DNA of 26,547 nucleotides from JBFWYO01 sp050186335 (GCA_050186335.1 JBFWYO010000067.1:1-26547), one strand, 5' to 3'; counted from the first letter of the stretch, positions 17,279-25,366 are shown. The notes: generated by a model not told the origin, from the sequence alone. Translations and numbers: made by a program.

Positions 17279-17704
17279 ATGCAGCCCAAACGCGACGCCG
17301 CGTACTTCAATACGATCGCGGCCGGCCACCTGCCGGAGTTGCTCGGCGTTCAAATTTCAAATGTGACCACAGACAGCGTCGCCGCGCACATCGCGGTGCG
17401 CAAAGCGCTGTTCGCGCCGAACGGGTTCCTGCATGCCGGCACGATCGTGACCCTGGCCGATACCGCGTGCGGATACGGCTGCGTGGCCAACCTGCCGGAC
17501 GGCGCCAGTGGCTTCACCACCATCGAACTGAAAAGCAACTTCGTCGGCACGGCACGCGACGGCACAGTCGATTGCGCCGCCAAGGCCATCCACATGGGCC
17601 GCACGACGCAGGTCTGGGACGCCACCGTCACGCATCGCGAGACCGGCAAGTTGATCGCCACGTTCCGCTGCACGCAGATGATCTTATGGCCGAAGGCGGC
17701 CTGA
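17279..17704 (+). CDS. PaaI-type hotdog-fold acyl-CoA thioesterase
   Basis: This is a predicted cytoplasmic thioesterase of 141 residues that hydrolyses acyl- or aryl-acyl-CoA esters. It has the hotdog signature, with N48-GFLHAG (H52) followed by TLADTACGYG with D61 as the probable catalytic acid, then GFTTIELKSNFVGTARDG and the C-terminal strand AKAIHMGRTTQVWDATV. The start at 17279 has AAGGAG 7 bases upstream; a longer frame from the ATG at 17252, which overlaps the last base of the TetR stop, would add nine residues and lacks such a site. It is probably co-transcribed with the TetR gene. The substrate cannot be read from the sequence. Confidence 0.88.
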   Translation: MQPKRDAAYFNTIAAGHLPELLGVQISNVTTDSVAAHIAVRKALFAPNGFLHAGTIVTLADTACGYGCVANLPDGASGFTTIELKSNFVGTARDGTVDCAAKAIHMGRTTQVWDATVTHRETGKLIATFRCTQMILWPKAA

Positions 17705-17763
17705 AAATCTGCCCGCAGATGGCGCCTTGCCGGCCCCCGCACCGTACTAGTTTTTAGATTCGG

Positions 17764-17798
17764 AAAATATTATAACCTATTGAAAATAGGATATTTTT
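17764..17798. terminator. Bidirectional terminator between the thioesterase and E1-like genes
   Basis: Nested arms CCTATT / AATAGG and AAAATAT / ATATTTT, with a 5-base bulge on one side, form an A/T-rich hairpin flanked by A- and T-runs. It lies between two convergent genes and touches the stop codon of the minus-strand one. It would serve both directions. Confidence 0.65.
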
Positions 17799-20175
17799 AT
17801 TCCGCTCGAAGCGTCGCGACCAGCAGCTGCGCGGCGGCATCGAGGATGCCCTCCGCGTCGATCCCGTGGACGCGGAACAGATCGATCAGGTCGGCCGATT
17901 GGCCGAACTTTTCGACGCCCAAGGGCACGATGCGATGCCCGCCGACACCGCCGAGCCACGCCAGCGTCGCCGGATGTCCGTCGATCACGGAAACGATGCC
18001 CGTATGCGCCGGAACTTGGTCGAGCAACGCTTCGATGTGTGCGCGGTGATGCGTGTCGCCGCTCGTGCGCGCCTTGATTGCCGTCTGCCACTCGTGGTGC
18101 AGACGGTCGGCGGAAGTGACGGCAAGCACCGCGGTATCGGGCGCATCGTCGCGCAATTGTTCGAGCGCGGCCAAAGCCTCGGGCGCCAGGGCGCCAGCGT
18201 AGGCGATGACTAGGTCCGTCCGTTCCGTAGGCGGCACAAGCCAGTAGCCGCCGGCGATGACCTGGTGCGACAGTTCGGCCGTCATCTCGCGCTTCGGCTG
18301 TTCGATCGGCCGCGTCGACAGGCGCAGGTACACCGACCCGCCCGGATCGTCCTGCATATGCCGGAAGCCCCAGCCCATGATCTCGGCCAGTTCGTCGACG
18401 TAGGCCGGTTCGTAGCTAGTCAGCCCATCCTGCGCCATGCCGATCAACGGCGTGGCGATCGATTGGTGCGCGCCGCCCTCCGGCGCCAGCGTGATGCCGG
18501 ACGGCGTCGCCACCACCATGAACCGGGCCCCCTGGTAGCAGGCGTAAATCAACGAATCCAGACCGCGCTGGATGAACGGATCGTACAAGGTGCCGACCGG
18601 CAGCAGGCGCACGCCGAACAACGAGTGCGACAGGCCGAGCGCGCCGAGCAGGATGAACAGGTTGTTTTCGGCGATGCCCAATTCGATATGCTGGCCGGCC
18701 TGCGACATCGTCCAGTCGTGCGCGGAGACGACGGATTCCTGCTTGAACATGTCCTTGCGCTCTTCGCGATTGAACATGCCGCGCCGGTTGACCCAGGCGC
18801 CCAGGTTGGTCGACACGGTGACGTCGGGCGAGGTGGTGACGATGCGCGCCGCCAGATCGGACTCGGTGCGGCCGATCTCGTTCAGAATCTTGCCGAACCC
18901 TTCCTGGCTCGACATGCGCGGGCTGAGCGTGACCTTGAGCCGATCCGGCACGTCGATCGCCGGCGCCTGGTAACGGCGCGGATATTTCTGACCGAACTTG
19001 ACCGTCTTGAGGAATTCCTCGAGCAGATCCTTCGGCAGATCGAGGCCGGCGAACCGGTCCCATTCCTGGCCTTCCTGAACCTGCATGGTCTTCTGGAAAC
19101 CGGCCATCTGCTCCTTGTTCATCAGGCCGGCGTGATTGTCCTTATGGCCGGCGAACGGCAGGCCATGGCCCTTGATCGTGTAACAGATGAAGCAGGTCGG
19201 AATGTCGTCCTCGACCGACTGGAACGCGTCCAGCACGGTTTCCAGATCGTGTCCGGCCAGATTGGTCATCAGCTCGTGCAGCGCCGCATCGTCCATCGTA
19301 TCGAGCAGCTTGCGCACGCCGGCGACTTTGCCGAGATCGGCTTCCATATGCGCCCGCCAGCCCGGCCCGCCTTTGTAGCAAAGCGCCGAGTAGAGCGAGT
19401 TCGGGCAGTTATCGATCCAGTCGCGCAGAATGTCGCCGTCCGGTCCGTCGAACGCCGCCTGTAGTTTCCGGCCGTACTTCAGCGTGATGACGCGCCAATC
19501 CATGGCATGGAACAGCCGGTCGATGCGCGTGAACAGGCGATCGTTGACGACGTTGTCGAGGCTCTGGCGGTTGTAATCGATCACCCACCAGACGTTGCGC
19601 ACGTCGTGCTTCCAGCCTTCGAGCATCGCCTCGTAGACGTTGCCCTCGTCGAGTTCGGCGTCGCCGGCGATGGCGACCATGCGGCCCGGCTTGAAATCGG
19701 CCGGCGTCAGTTTTTTGGCCTGGATGTAGTCCTGCACCAGCGAGGCGAACGTCGTCATGGCGATGCCGAGGCCGACGGAGCCGGTGGAGAAATCCACGTC
19801 GTCGGTGTCCTTGGTGCGCGACGGATACGCCTGCGCGCCGCCGAGCGCGCGAAACGCCTTCAACTTGTCGAGCTCCTGGTGGCCGAGCAGATATTGGATC
19901 GCGTGAAACACCGGGCTCGCGTGCGGCTTGACCGCCACGCGATCCTCGGGACGCAGGACATGGAAATACAGCGCGGTCATCAGCGTCGCGACCGACGCGC
20001 TGGACGCCTGATGCCCGCCGACCTTCAAACCGTCGCGGCTCTTGCGCAGATGATTGGCGTTGTGGATCGTCCAGCTCGACAGCCACAGCGACTTCTTTTC
20101 CAGGGCGCGCAGAATTGCCACCGGATCGTTGCGGCGGCGCGTCGGAGACTGAACTAGATCGCGTGACTCGGGCAT
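17797..20175 (-). CDS. AceE-like ThDP-dependent 2-oxoacid dehydrogenase E1 (transketolase-like)
   Basis: This protein has 792 residues and the layout of homodimeric pyruvate dehydrogenase E1, but it is shorter than E. coli AceE (about 887). Visible landmarks are GGHQASSASVATLMTALYFH (53-72), the ThDP/Mg site GDAELDEGN (171-179) with N202 in DYNRQSLD, TIKGHGLPFAGHKDNHAG, the cofactor-activating glutamate in LGIAENN, and EGGAHQS. The third residue of the GDG motif is alanine here. No E2 or E3 gene lies nearby. It may act on pyruvate, 2-oxobutyrate or another 2-oxoacid with an E2 encoded elsewhere, or work as a transketolase. GGGAG lies 5 bases before the ATG. Confidence 0.85.
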   Translation of the reverse strand: MPESRDLVQSPTRRRNDPVAILRALEKKSLWLSSWTIHNANHLRKSRDGLKVGGHQASSASVATLMTALYFHVLRPEDRVAVKPHASPVFHAIQYLLGHQELDKLKAFRALGGAQAYPSRTKDTDDVDFSTGSVGLGIAMTTFASLVQDYIQAKKLTPADFKPGRMVAIAGDAELDEGNVYEAMLEGWKHDVRNVWWVIDYNRQSLDNVVNDRLFTRIDRLFHAMDWRVITLKYGRKLQAAFDGPDGDILRDWIDNCPNSLYSALCYKGGPGWRAHMEADLGKVAGVRKLLDTMDDAALHELMTNLAGHDLETVLDAFQSVEDDIPTCFICYTIKGHGLPFAGHKDNHAGLMNKEQMAGFQKTMQVQEGQEWDRFAGLDLPKDLLEEFLKTVKFGQKYPRRYQAPAIDVPDRLKVTLSPRMSSQEGFGKILNEIGRTESDLAARIVTTSPDVTVSTNLGAWVNRRGMFNREERKDMFKQESVVSAHDWTMSQAGQHIELGIAENNLFILLGALGLSHSLFGVRLLPVGTLYDPFIQRGLDSLIYACYQGARFMVVATPSGITLAPEGGAHQSIATPLIGMAQDGLTSYEPAYVDELAEIMGWGFRHMQDDPGGSVYLRLSTRPIEQPKREMTAELSHQVIAGGYWLVPPTERTDLVIAYAGALAPEALAALEQLRDDAPDTAVLAVTSADRLHHEWQTAIKARTSGDTHHRAHIEALLDQVPAHTGIVSVIDGHPATLAWLGGVGGHRIVPLGVEKFGQSADLIDLFRVHGIDAEGILDAAAQLLVATLRAE

Positions 20176-20209
20176 TCCGCTCCCGTCCTTTTTTGCTCGA
20201 TTGGACCCG

Positions 20210-20240
20210 ATTATATAGTTCTTGCCGATGCAAATGCATC
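20210..20240 (-). promoter_or_regulatory. Promoter of the E1-like gene with palindrome in the -35 region
   Basis: On the minus strand a consensus TATAAT (20210-20215) would start transcription about 28 bases before the ATG. No good -35 box is seen. Instead a perfect palindrome, GATGCA-TT-TGCATC (20227-20240), occupies about -24 to -37. Such a position fits either an activator that replaces the -35 contact or a repressor. The regulator is not identifiable from the window. Confidence 0.5.
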
Positions 20241-20268
20241 AGCGTCCCGCATGCCAAAGCGGCCGCGA

Positions 20269-21744
20269 TTAATGCAAATTGCGCATGACCGCGAGCAGCG
20301 CGTCGGGCAGATCATCGGCGATCAGGCCGGACCCGACGGCGCTGCCCGCCGCGCCATGCAGCCACGCGGCGGCGCATGCGGCCTCGAACGGCGGCATGCC
20401 CTGCGCCAGCAGCCCGACGCAGATTCCGGCCAACACGTCGCCGGCGCCGGCGGTCGCCAGATCCGCCGGCGCATTGGCGTTGATCCCAGCGCGCCCGTCG
20501 GGCGCGGCGATCACCGTATCGCCGCCCTTGAGCAGCACCACGGCGCCGACGAATTTGGCCGCGGCGCGGGCGCGCTCCAGGCGCGTCCCCGCGAAATCGA
20601 ACAGCCGCGCATACTCGCCGTCGTGCGGCGTGAGGACGACCGGCGCGCGGATCAAATCGCGCAACGAATCGGCAGCGCCTTCGAAAACGGTCAGCCCGTC
20701 GGCATCGATCACGGCCGGCTTGCGGGCGCCCAGCGTTGCCATCACCAGTCCGCGCGTGTCGTTGCTCCGGCCGGCGCCTGGGCCGACCAGCACCGACTTC
20801 ACGCGCCGGTCGTCGATCAGCATGCGAAAATCCGCCAGCCGTTCGATCGGCGCCACAATCACGGCAGCCGTCGTCGCCGCATAGAAATCCGCGCGACCGG
20901 GCGGCGCCGCGATCGTGACCATGCCGGCACCGGCACGCAGCGCGGCGCGTGCGGCCAAGCGCGCGGCGCCGGTCATGCGCGTTCCGCCGGCGACGATGGC
21001 GTGACCGCGCGTGTATTTATGATCGAGCAAATCGGGCCGGCGCCACACCGAATGCCAAAGCGGCGGCGCGTTCTCGTAGGTCTTCGGCGAAATGGCATCG
21101 ATTGCCTGCGCCGGAATGCCGATATCGGCGACCACGATCTCGCCGCACAGCGATCGGCCCGGCAGCAGCAGATGCGCAGGCTTTTTCCGGAAGAACGTGA
21201 CAGTCAGCTTGGCCTGCGGCGCAGCGCCATGAACGACGCCGGTGTCGCCGGCGACCCCGCTCGGCACGTCGACCGCAACGCAATCGATTGCGCGCGCAAT
21301 GATCGCTTCGACAACCGTCTTGGCGATGCCGTCCAGCGGTCGCGCCAGGCCGGCACCAAACATCGCATCGACGATCAGCCCCGCACCGTCGAGCGAGCGT
21401 TCGGACATCGGCTCCAGCACACCGGTCCAGCGCCGCGCGTTCGCTGCGGCGTCGCCCTTCAGCGCCGCGCGCTCGCCGAGCAACGCCACGCGCACCGGCC
21501 AGCCTTGTTCGTGCAGCAGACGCGCGATTACAAACCCATCGCCGCCGTTGTTGCCGGGGCCGCACAGGACGATTGTCGCCTGCCGCTGCCAGCGTTCGCG
21601 TATTGCGCGCGCGACCGCCCGCCCGGCGGCCTCCATCAGTTCGATGCCGGCAACGCCGCCGTCGATCGCAAAACGGTCTGCGCGGCCCATTTCGTCGCAG
21701 GTCAGCACAGCGCACAAGGCCGCGTCGGCGGGCACGGGAGCCAT
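20269..21744 (-). CDS. nnrD: Bifunctional NAD(P)H-hydrate epimerase / ADP-dependent dehydratase
   Basis: This metabolite-repair enzyme converts the damaged hydrates R- and S-NAD(P)HX back to NAD(P)H. The N-terminal epimerase domain (YjeF_N/NnrE) spans about residues 10-210, with GPGNNGGDG at 62-70 and VDVPSGVAGDTG. The C-terminal ADP-dependent dehydratase domain (ribokinase-like, NnrD) spans about 230-491, with VLTPHDGEYARLF, VLLKGGDTVI and the catalytic TAGAGDVLAGI. At 491 residues it is the standard bacterial fusion. AAGGA lies about 10 bases before the ATG at 21744. In many alphaproteobacteria this gene precedes glnB-glnA, but here it precedes the E1-like gene. Confidence 0.95.
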   Translation of the reverse strand: MAPVPADAALCAVLTCDEMGRADRFAIDGGVAGIELMEAAGRAVARAIRERWQRQATIVLCGPGNNGGDGFVIARLLHEQGWPVRVALLGERAALKGDAAANARRWTGVLEPMSERSLDGAGLIVDAMFGAGLARPLDGIAKTVVEAIIARAIDCVAVDVPSGVAGDTGVVHGAAPQAKLTVTFFRKKPAHLLLPGRSLCGEIVVADIGIPAQAIDAISPKTYENAPPLWHSVWRRPDLLDHKYTRGHAIVAGGTRMTGAARLAARAALRAGAGMVTIAAPPGRADFYAATTAAVIVAPIERLADFRMLIDDRRVKSVLVGPGAGRSNDTRGLVMATLGARKPAVIDADGLTVFEGAADSLRDLIRAPVVLTPHDGEYARLFDFAGTRLERARAAAKFVGAVVLLKGGDTVIAAPDGRAGINANAPADLATAGAGDVLAGICVGLLAQGMPPFEAACAAAWLHGAAGSAVGSGLIADDLPDALLAVMRNLH

Positions 21745-21875
21745 CGGTCGAAATCCTTTTTCGTCGTCAACGGTGCGACGGCGCGCTAATATATTGGCTC
21801 GTCACGCGGACAAGTAGTTCATTCCGGCACGACGGCGCCTTGGGGGGACGGGCGCCGATGCCAAGAGGTATCGTC

Positions 21876-22700
21876 ATGCTCGCTCTCCGTCGCCTGCTGC
21901 CCCTCGCCGTCGGTCTCGCGCTGTCCGCTTGCACCTATCAGGGCTACGAGCCCCCGCCACCGCCCCCCTCCACCGCGCCGCCGCCCAGCACCCAGTATGT
22001 TCCGGGCAGCCCGCCGCCGGGTATGCAACGGCCGTTCATGTATGGCGCGAACGAACGGCAGTTGGGGCCGAACCGCTTCGAGATCACCTATGCCGGGCCG
22101 ATACGCAACCTGCCGCCGGGCTACAACGATCGCCAAGCCTATCTCGATCAGGCCAAGCGGCAAGCCGAAGACTATGCGTTGTTGCGCGCGGCGCAGATCG
22201 CGCTGGCCAACGGCCGCCGCTATTTCATCGTGGTCAGTCGGCGCGCCGACGTCCAATTGGGCGCGCCGGGCATCGGCGATGCCGAGCCAACCGAACCGGT
22301 GGGCCCGCAACTGGCCTCGGCCGATCCCGGCATCGGCGACGGCACCCCGGATCGACAGGAAGCGCGCCACCACATCCGACCGCGCGTCGGCATATGCATC
22401 GGCTGCGGCAGCTATCCGTTTTGGCGGCCGTGGTACCGTTACTCTTACCGCCCCTATTACTGGCGGCCGACGATCTACGCGTACTGGCATCCGTTTCCGT
22501 ATTGGAACCCGTACTGGGACGCCTATCCGCGCGTCCACATCTGGCGCCCGTATCCGGCGCCCTATGCCGCGTACCCGCCGAGCCAGACGGCGCGGGCGAT
22601 CGCGGTGCTGACGGTCACGCTGCTCAACACACCGATTCAGAACGCGTTCGACGCAGCGCAGACCGAAGCGCAGATTAAAGCGGATTACGGGCTGCAGTAG
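21876..22700 (+). CDS. Predicted lipoprotein with proline-rich linker and Tyr/Trp-rich region
   Basis: This protein of 274 residues has a type II signal peptide (MLALRRLLPLAVGLALSAC) with lipobox LSAC and acylated C19. A run of prolines and serines follows at about 25-50, then a folded-looking segment with FEITYAGPIRNLPPGYNDRQAYLDQA and AEDYALLRAAQIALANGRRYFIVVSR. This resembles the alphaproteobacterial CC0125/CC1285 lipoprotein group, in which an Ala-rich helix precedes a strand. The last third, from about 170 to 230, is very rich in Tyr, Trp, Pro and Arg. The start at 21876 has AAGAGG 7 bases upstream; an alternative ATG at 21858 would add six residues before the signal peptide. Function is unknown. 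Confidence 0.75.
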   Translation: MLALRRLLPLAVGLALSACTYQGYEPPPPPPSTAPPPSTQYVPGSPPPGMQRPFMYGANERQLGPNRFEITYAGPIRNLPPGYNDRQAYLDQAKRQAEDYALLRAAQIALANGRRYFIVVSRRADVQLGAPGIGDAEPTEPVGPQLASADPGIGDGTPDRQEARHHIRPRVGICIGCGSYPFWRPWYRYSYRPYYWRPTIYAYWHPFPYWNPYWDAYPRVHIWRPYPAPYAAYPPSQTARAIAVLTVTLLNTPIQNAFDAAQTEAQIKADYGLQ

Positions 22701-22801
22701 CGCCAAGCTGCGCTGCAACCATGGCCTTGCACGGGCCGGCGCCATCGACCAAGATGGCGCCCGCCGCCGTTTCCCGCCGCTCACCCGACAGGCTGTCCCC
22801 G

Positions 22802-23404
22802 ATGAATTGCCTCGCCCGCGCGCCTATTGCCTTGGCCTTGCTGCTGCCGATCGCCCTCGCCGCGTGCGGCGGCGACGCCGCCAAGGATCGGGCACCCGCG
22901 CCGCAAGCGGCAACGCCGCCGGCGACCGTCCAGCCGGCCACCGCGACGCAACCGAGTTCGGAATTGTGCCGCTACGGCAACCGCGGCAAGCCGGTCATCA
23001 TCGGCCATGTCGGCAAGGACGGCGTCGAGTATTCCGGCGACGTGCCGACCAAGGAACTGGAACAGTGGCCGTCGCGCATCGCCTCGGCGGTGGCGCGGCC
23101 GGCGAAAGCCTCGTTCAGCCAGCGCATGGCCAAGGATTGCTATAACGCCCAAGGCCGCTACTGGTATGCCTGCCCGCAGAATGTCGAGGTAAAGCTCGAA
23201 GATATCCGCGGCATCGGGCGCGGCCACACTTATGAAAGCGCCGGCAGATTGGCGCTGCGCATCTGCGATCAACAGGTCACCGAGCGCGTGCTTGCGGCGT
23301 ACGGCGAGACGCTCGACGCCCAGGGCTTGCGCTGCGAAGTGATCGAGCGGGAATACTGCCGAATTCAGCCGCCGGCGCCAAAGACGCCCGCCACGAAGAA
23401 ATAG
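22802..23404 (+). CDS. Predicted lipoprotein of unknown function
   Basis: This protein of 200 residues has a lipoprotein signal peptide with lipobox LAAC and acylated C22, followed by GGD (no Asp at +2, so outer-membrane sorting is likely by the E. coli rule). An Ala/Pro/Thr-rich linker runs to about residue 55. The rest is a compact domain with five cysteines: LCRYGNRGKPVIIGHV, KDCYNAQ, YACPQNVEVKLEDIRGIG, LRICDQQV and LRCEVIEREYC. The open frame extends upstream to 22721, but MNCLARAPIALALLL gives a proper signal peptide. I do not recognise a family. It lies 101 bp after the other lipoprotein and 38 bp before the oxidoreductase, all on the same strand. Confidence 0.7.
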   Translation: MNCLARAPIALALLLPIALAACGGDAAKDRAPAPQAATPPATVQPATATQPSSELCRYGNRGKPVIIGHVGKDGVEYSGDVPTKELEQWPSRIASAVARPAKASFSQRMAKDCYNAQGRYWYACPQNVEVKLEDIRGIGRGHTYESAGRLALRICDQQVTERVLAAYGETLDAQGLRCEVIEREYCRIQPPAPKTPATKK

Positions 23405-23442
23405 TTCAATCGACGTTCAACGATCTCGCGCGAGGGGAAACG

Positions 23443-24474
23443 ATGCGTGCTGTCTATTTGAAGGGGTACAAGGACTGGAACAATATCGTCGTCGGCCAGC
23501 GTCCGGACCCCAAGCCCGGCGTCGGCGAAGTGCTGGTCAAGATTCATGCCGCGGGGATCAACCGCGTCGATCTCTACATGTTCAACGGCGGCGCCGGGAT
23601 CACCCATGAACTGCCGCTGATCTTCGGCGTCGACGGCGCCGGCGTCGTCGAAGCCGTCGGACCGGAAGTGAAGGAACGCAAGGTCGGCGACCGCGTCGTG
23701 ATCTGGCCCGGGCGCATCTGCGGCCTGTGCGAGTTCTGCCGCCGCGGCGACCAGATGCTGTGCCTGAACTGCAAGATTTTCGGCGAGCACATCGACGGCA
23801 GCTTCGCGGACTATATTTCCGTGCCGGAAGCCTGCGCGTTCCCGATCGCCGACAGCCTGTCGTTCCAATCCGCGGCCGTGCTGCCGACCGCGTACCTGAC
23901 CGCGTGGCGCATGGTGACCACGCAAGGCGATGTGCGCTCGAACGACGTGGTGCTCATCCACGGCGTCGGCGGCGGCGCGTCGCTGGCGGCCATGCAGTTC
24001 TGCAAGATCGCCAACGCGCACGTCATCGTCACGTCGAGCAGCGACGAGAAGCTCGAACGCGCCAAGAAACTCGGCGCCGACGATACGATCAACTACAAGC
24101 GCGACGACGTGTTCAAGAAGGTCATGCAATTGACCGACGGCCGCGGCGTCGACGTGGTGATCGAAAATGTCGGTCAGCAGACCTGGCCGGTGTCGATGAA
24201 ATGCGTCATCCGCGGCGGGCGAATCATCTGCTGCGGCGCCACGACCGGTTCCGCGCCGAGCGCGGACCTGCAGCGGATCTTTATCCGGCAGCTGCAGATC
24301 AAGGGCGCCACGATCGGCAATTTCGAGGAATTCCGTACCCTCATCAATGCCGCCGAGCGCCATCTGTTCGAGCCGTACTTCGACAAGATCTACTCGCTGG
24401 AAGAAGCACCGGTCGCGCTGCAACGCCTGGATCGCGGCGAGCAGCTCGGCAAGATGGGCCTGAAGGTAAATTGA
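23443..24474 (+). CDS. MDR-family NAD(P)H oxidoreductase (zinc-binding dehydrogenase-like)
   Basis: This is a medium-chain dehydrogenase/reductase of 343 residues, with an N-terminal GroES-like domain and a Rossmann domain (DVVLIHGVGGGASLAAMQ). The structural-zinc lobe is complete: C93, C96, C99 and C107. The catalytic-zinc ligands are absent, because the usual cysteine is replaced in AAGINRVDL and the usual GHE motif reads GVD at 62-64. This points to a quinone-oxidoreductase or enoyl-reductase type of chemistry rather than alcohol oxidation. GAGGGG lies 6 bases before the ATG. It is the first gene of a tight cluster with a crotonase (10-bp gap) and a short-chain dehydrogenase, so the substrate is probably an acyl-CoA or a derived enone. 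Confidence 0.88.
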   Translation: MRAVYLKGYKDWNNIVVGQRPDPKPGVGEVLVKIHAAGINRVDLYMFNGGAGITHELPLIFGVDGAGVVEAVGPEVKERKVGDRVVIWPGRICGLCEFCRRGDQMLCLNCKIFGEHIDGSFADYISVPEACAFPIADSLSFQSAAVLPTAYLTAWRMVTTQGDVRSNDVVLIHGVGGGASLAAMQFCKIANAHVIVTSSSDEKLERAKKLGADDTINYKRDDVFKKVMQLTDGRGVDVVIENVGQQTWPVSMKCVIRGGRIICCGATTGSAPSADLQRIFIRQLQIKGATIGNFEEFRTLINAAERHLFEPYFDKIYSLEEAPVALQRLDRGEQLGKMGLKVN

Positions 24475-24484
24475 GGGAGCCGCC

Positions 24485-25312
24485 ATGTCTTCGACCGCAA
24501 ATTCGTCGCGTTACGCAAAATACACGCGCCTGAAGCTCGATTATCCGGCCGACCGGGTGCTCCGCGTCACCATGTACAATCCCGAAAATCCGGCCAACGC
24601 CGCGGATGCCAAGATGCACCGCGAATTGTCCGAGATCTGGCGCGACATCGACGGCGACAAGGAAGTCGGCGCGGTCATCCTGCGCGGCTCGGAAAAATCC
24701 TTCTCGGCGGGCGCCGAATTCGCCGTGATCGAGGAGCTGATCAACAGCCACCATCGTCGCATGGAGGTTTGGAAGGAAGCGCGCGACATCATCTACAACG
24801 TGATCAACTGCTCGAAGCCGGTGATCGCGGCCATGAACGGCTCGGCGGTCGGCGCAGGCTTGGCGGCAGGCATGGTGTGCGACATTACGATCGCCTCGAA
24901 GTCGGCGCGTATCATCGACGGACATACGCGCTTGGGCGTCGCCGCCGGCGACCATTCGGCGATCATCTGGCCGCTGCTCTGCGGCATGGCCAAGGCGAAA
25001 TACTATCTGCTGACCTGCGATGCGCTGACCGGCGAGGAAGCCGAGCGCATCGGCTTGATCTCGATGTGCGTCGACGACGACAAGCTGCAGGACAAGGCGA
25101 TCGAAGTCGCCACCAAGCTGGCCAACGGCGCGCAGACCGCGATCAGCATGACCAAATACGCGCTCAATAACTGGCTGCGCATGATGGGTCCGCATTTCGA
25201 CACGTCCCTCGCGCTCGAGTTCTTGGCGTGGGACGGGCCGGAAGCCAAGGAAGGCCTGGCCAGCTGGAAGGAAAAGCGGAAGCCGAGTTTCCCGAAGAAA
25301 TCGCCGGTCTAG
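24485..25312 (+). CDS. Enoyl-CoA hydratase/isomerase (crotonase-fold) family protein
   Basis: This is a crotonase-fold acyl-CoA enzyme of 275 residues. The oxyanion-hole segments are SFSAGAEF (72-79) and NGSAVGAGLAAG (118-129), and the C-terminus WKEKRKPSF is typical. Aligned by eye with rat mitochondrial enoyl-CoA hydratase, the two catalytic glutamates (E144, E164) fall at A127 and H147. Simple hydratase activity is therefore doubtful; isomerase, hydrolase or C-C bond-cleaving chemistry on a CoA ester is possible. GGGAG lies 5-6 bases before the ATG. It sits between an MDR oxidoreductase and a BadH-like dehydrogenase in one probable operon. The exact reaction cannot be assigned. Confidence 0.87.
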   Translation: MSSTANSSRYAKYTRLKLDYPADRVLRVTMYNPENPANAADAKMHRELSEIWRDIDGDKEVGAVILRGSEKSFSAGAEFAVIEELINSHHRRMEVWKEARDIIYNVINCSKPVIAAMNGSAVGAGLAAGMVCDITIASKSARIIDGHTRLGVAAGDHSAIIWPLLCGMAKAKYYLLTCDALTGEEAERIGLISMCVDDDKLQDKAIEVATKLANGAQTAISMTKYALNNWLRMMGPHFDTSLALEFLAWDGPEAKEGLASWKEKRKPSFPKKSPV

Positions 25313-25366
25313 TAAAACTATCGCCGTGCGACGGCTCCGGCCGCACGCGCGTGGGGAGGCAGGGTC

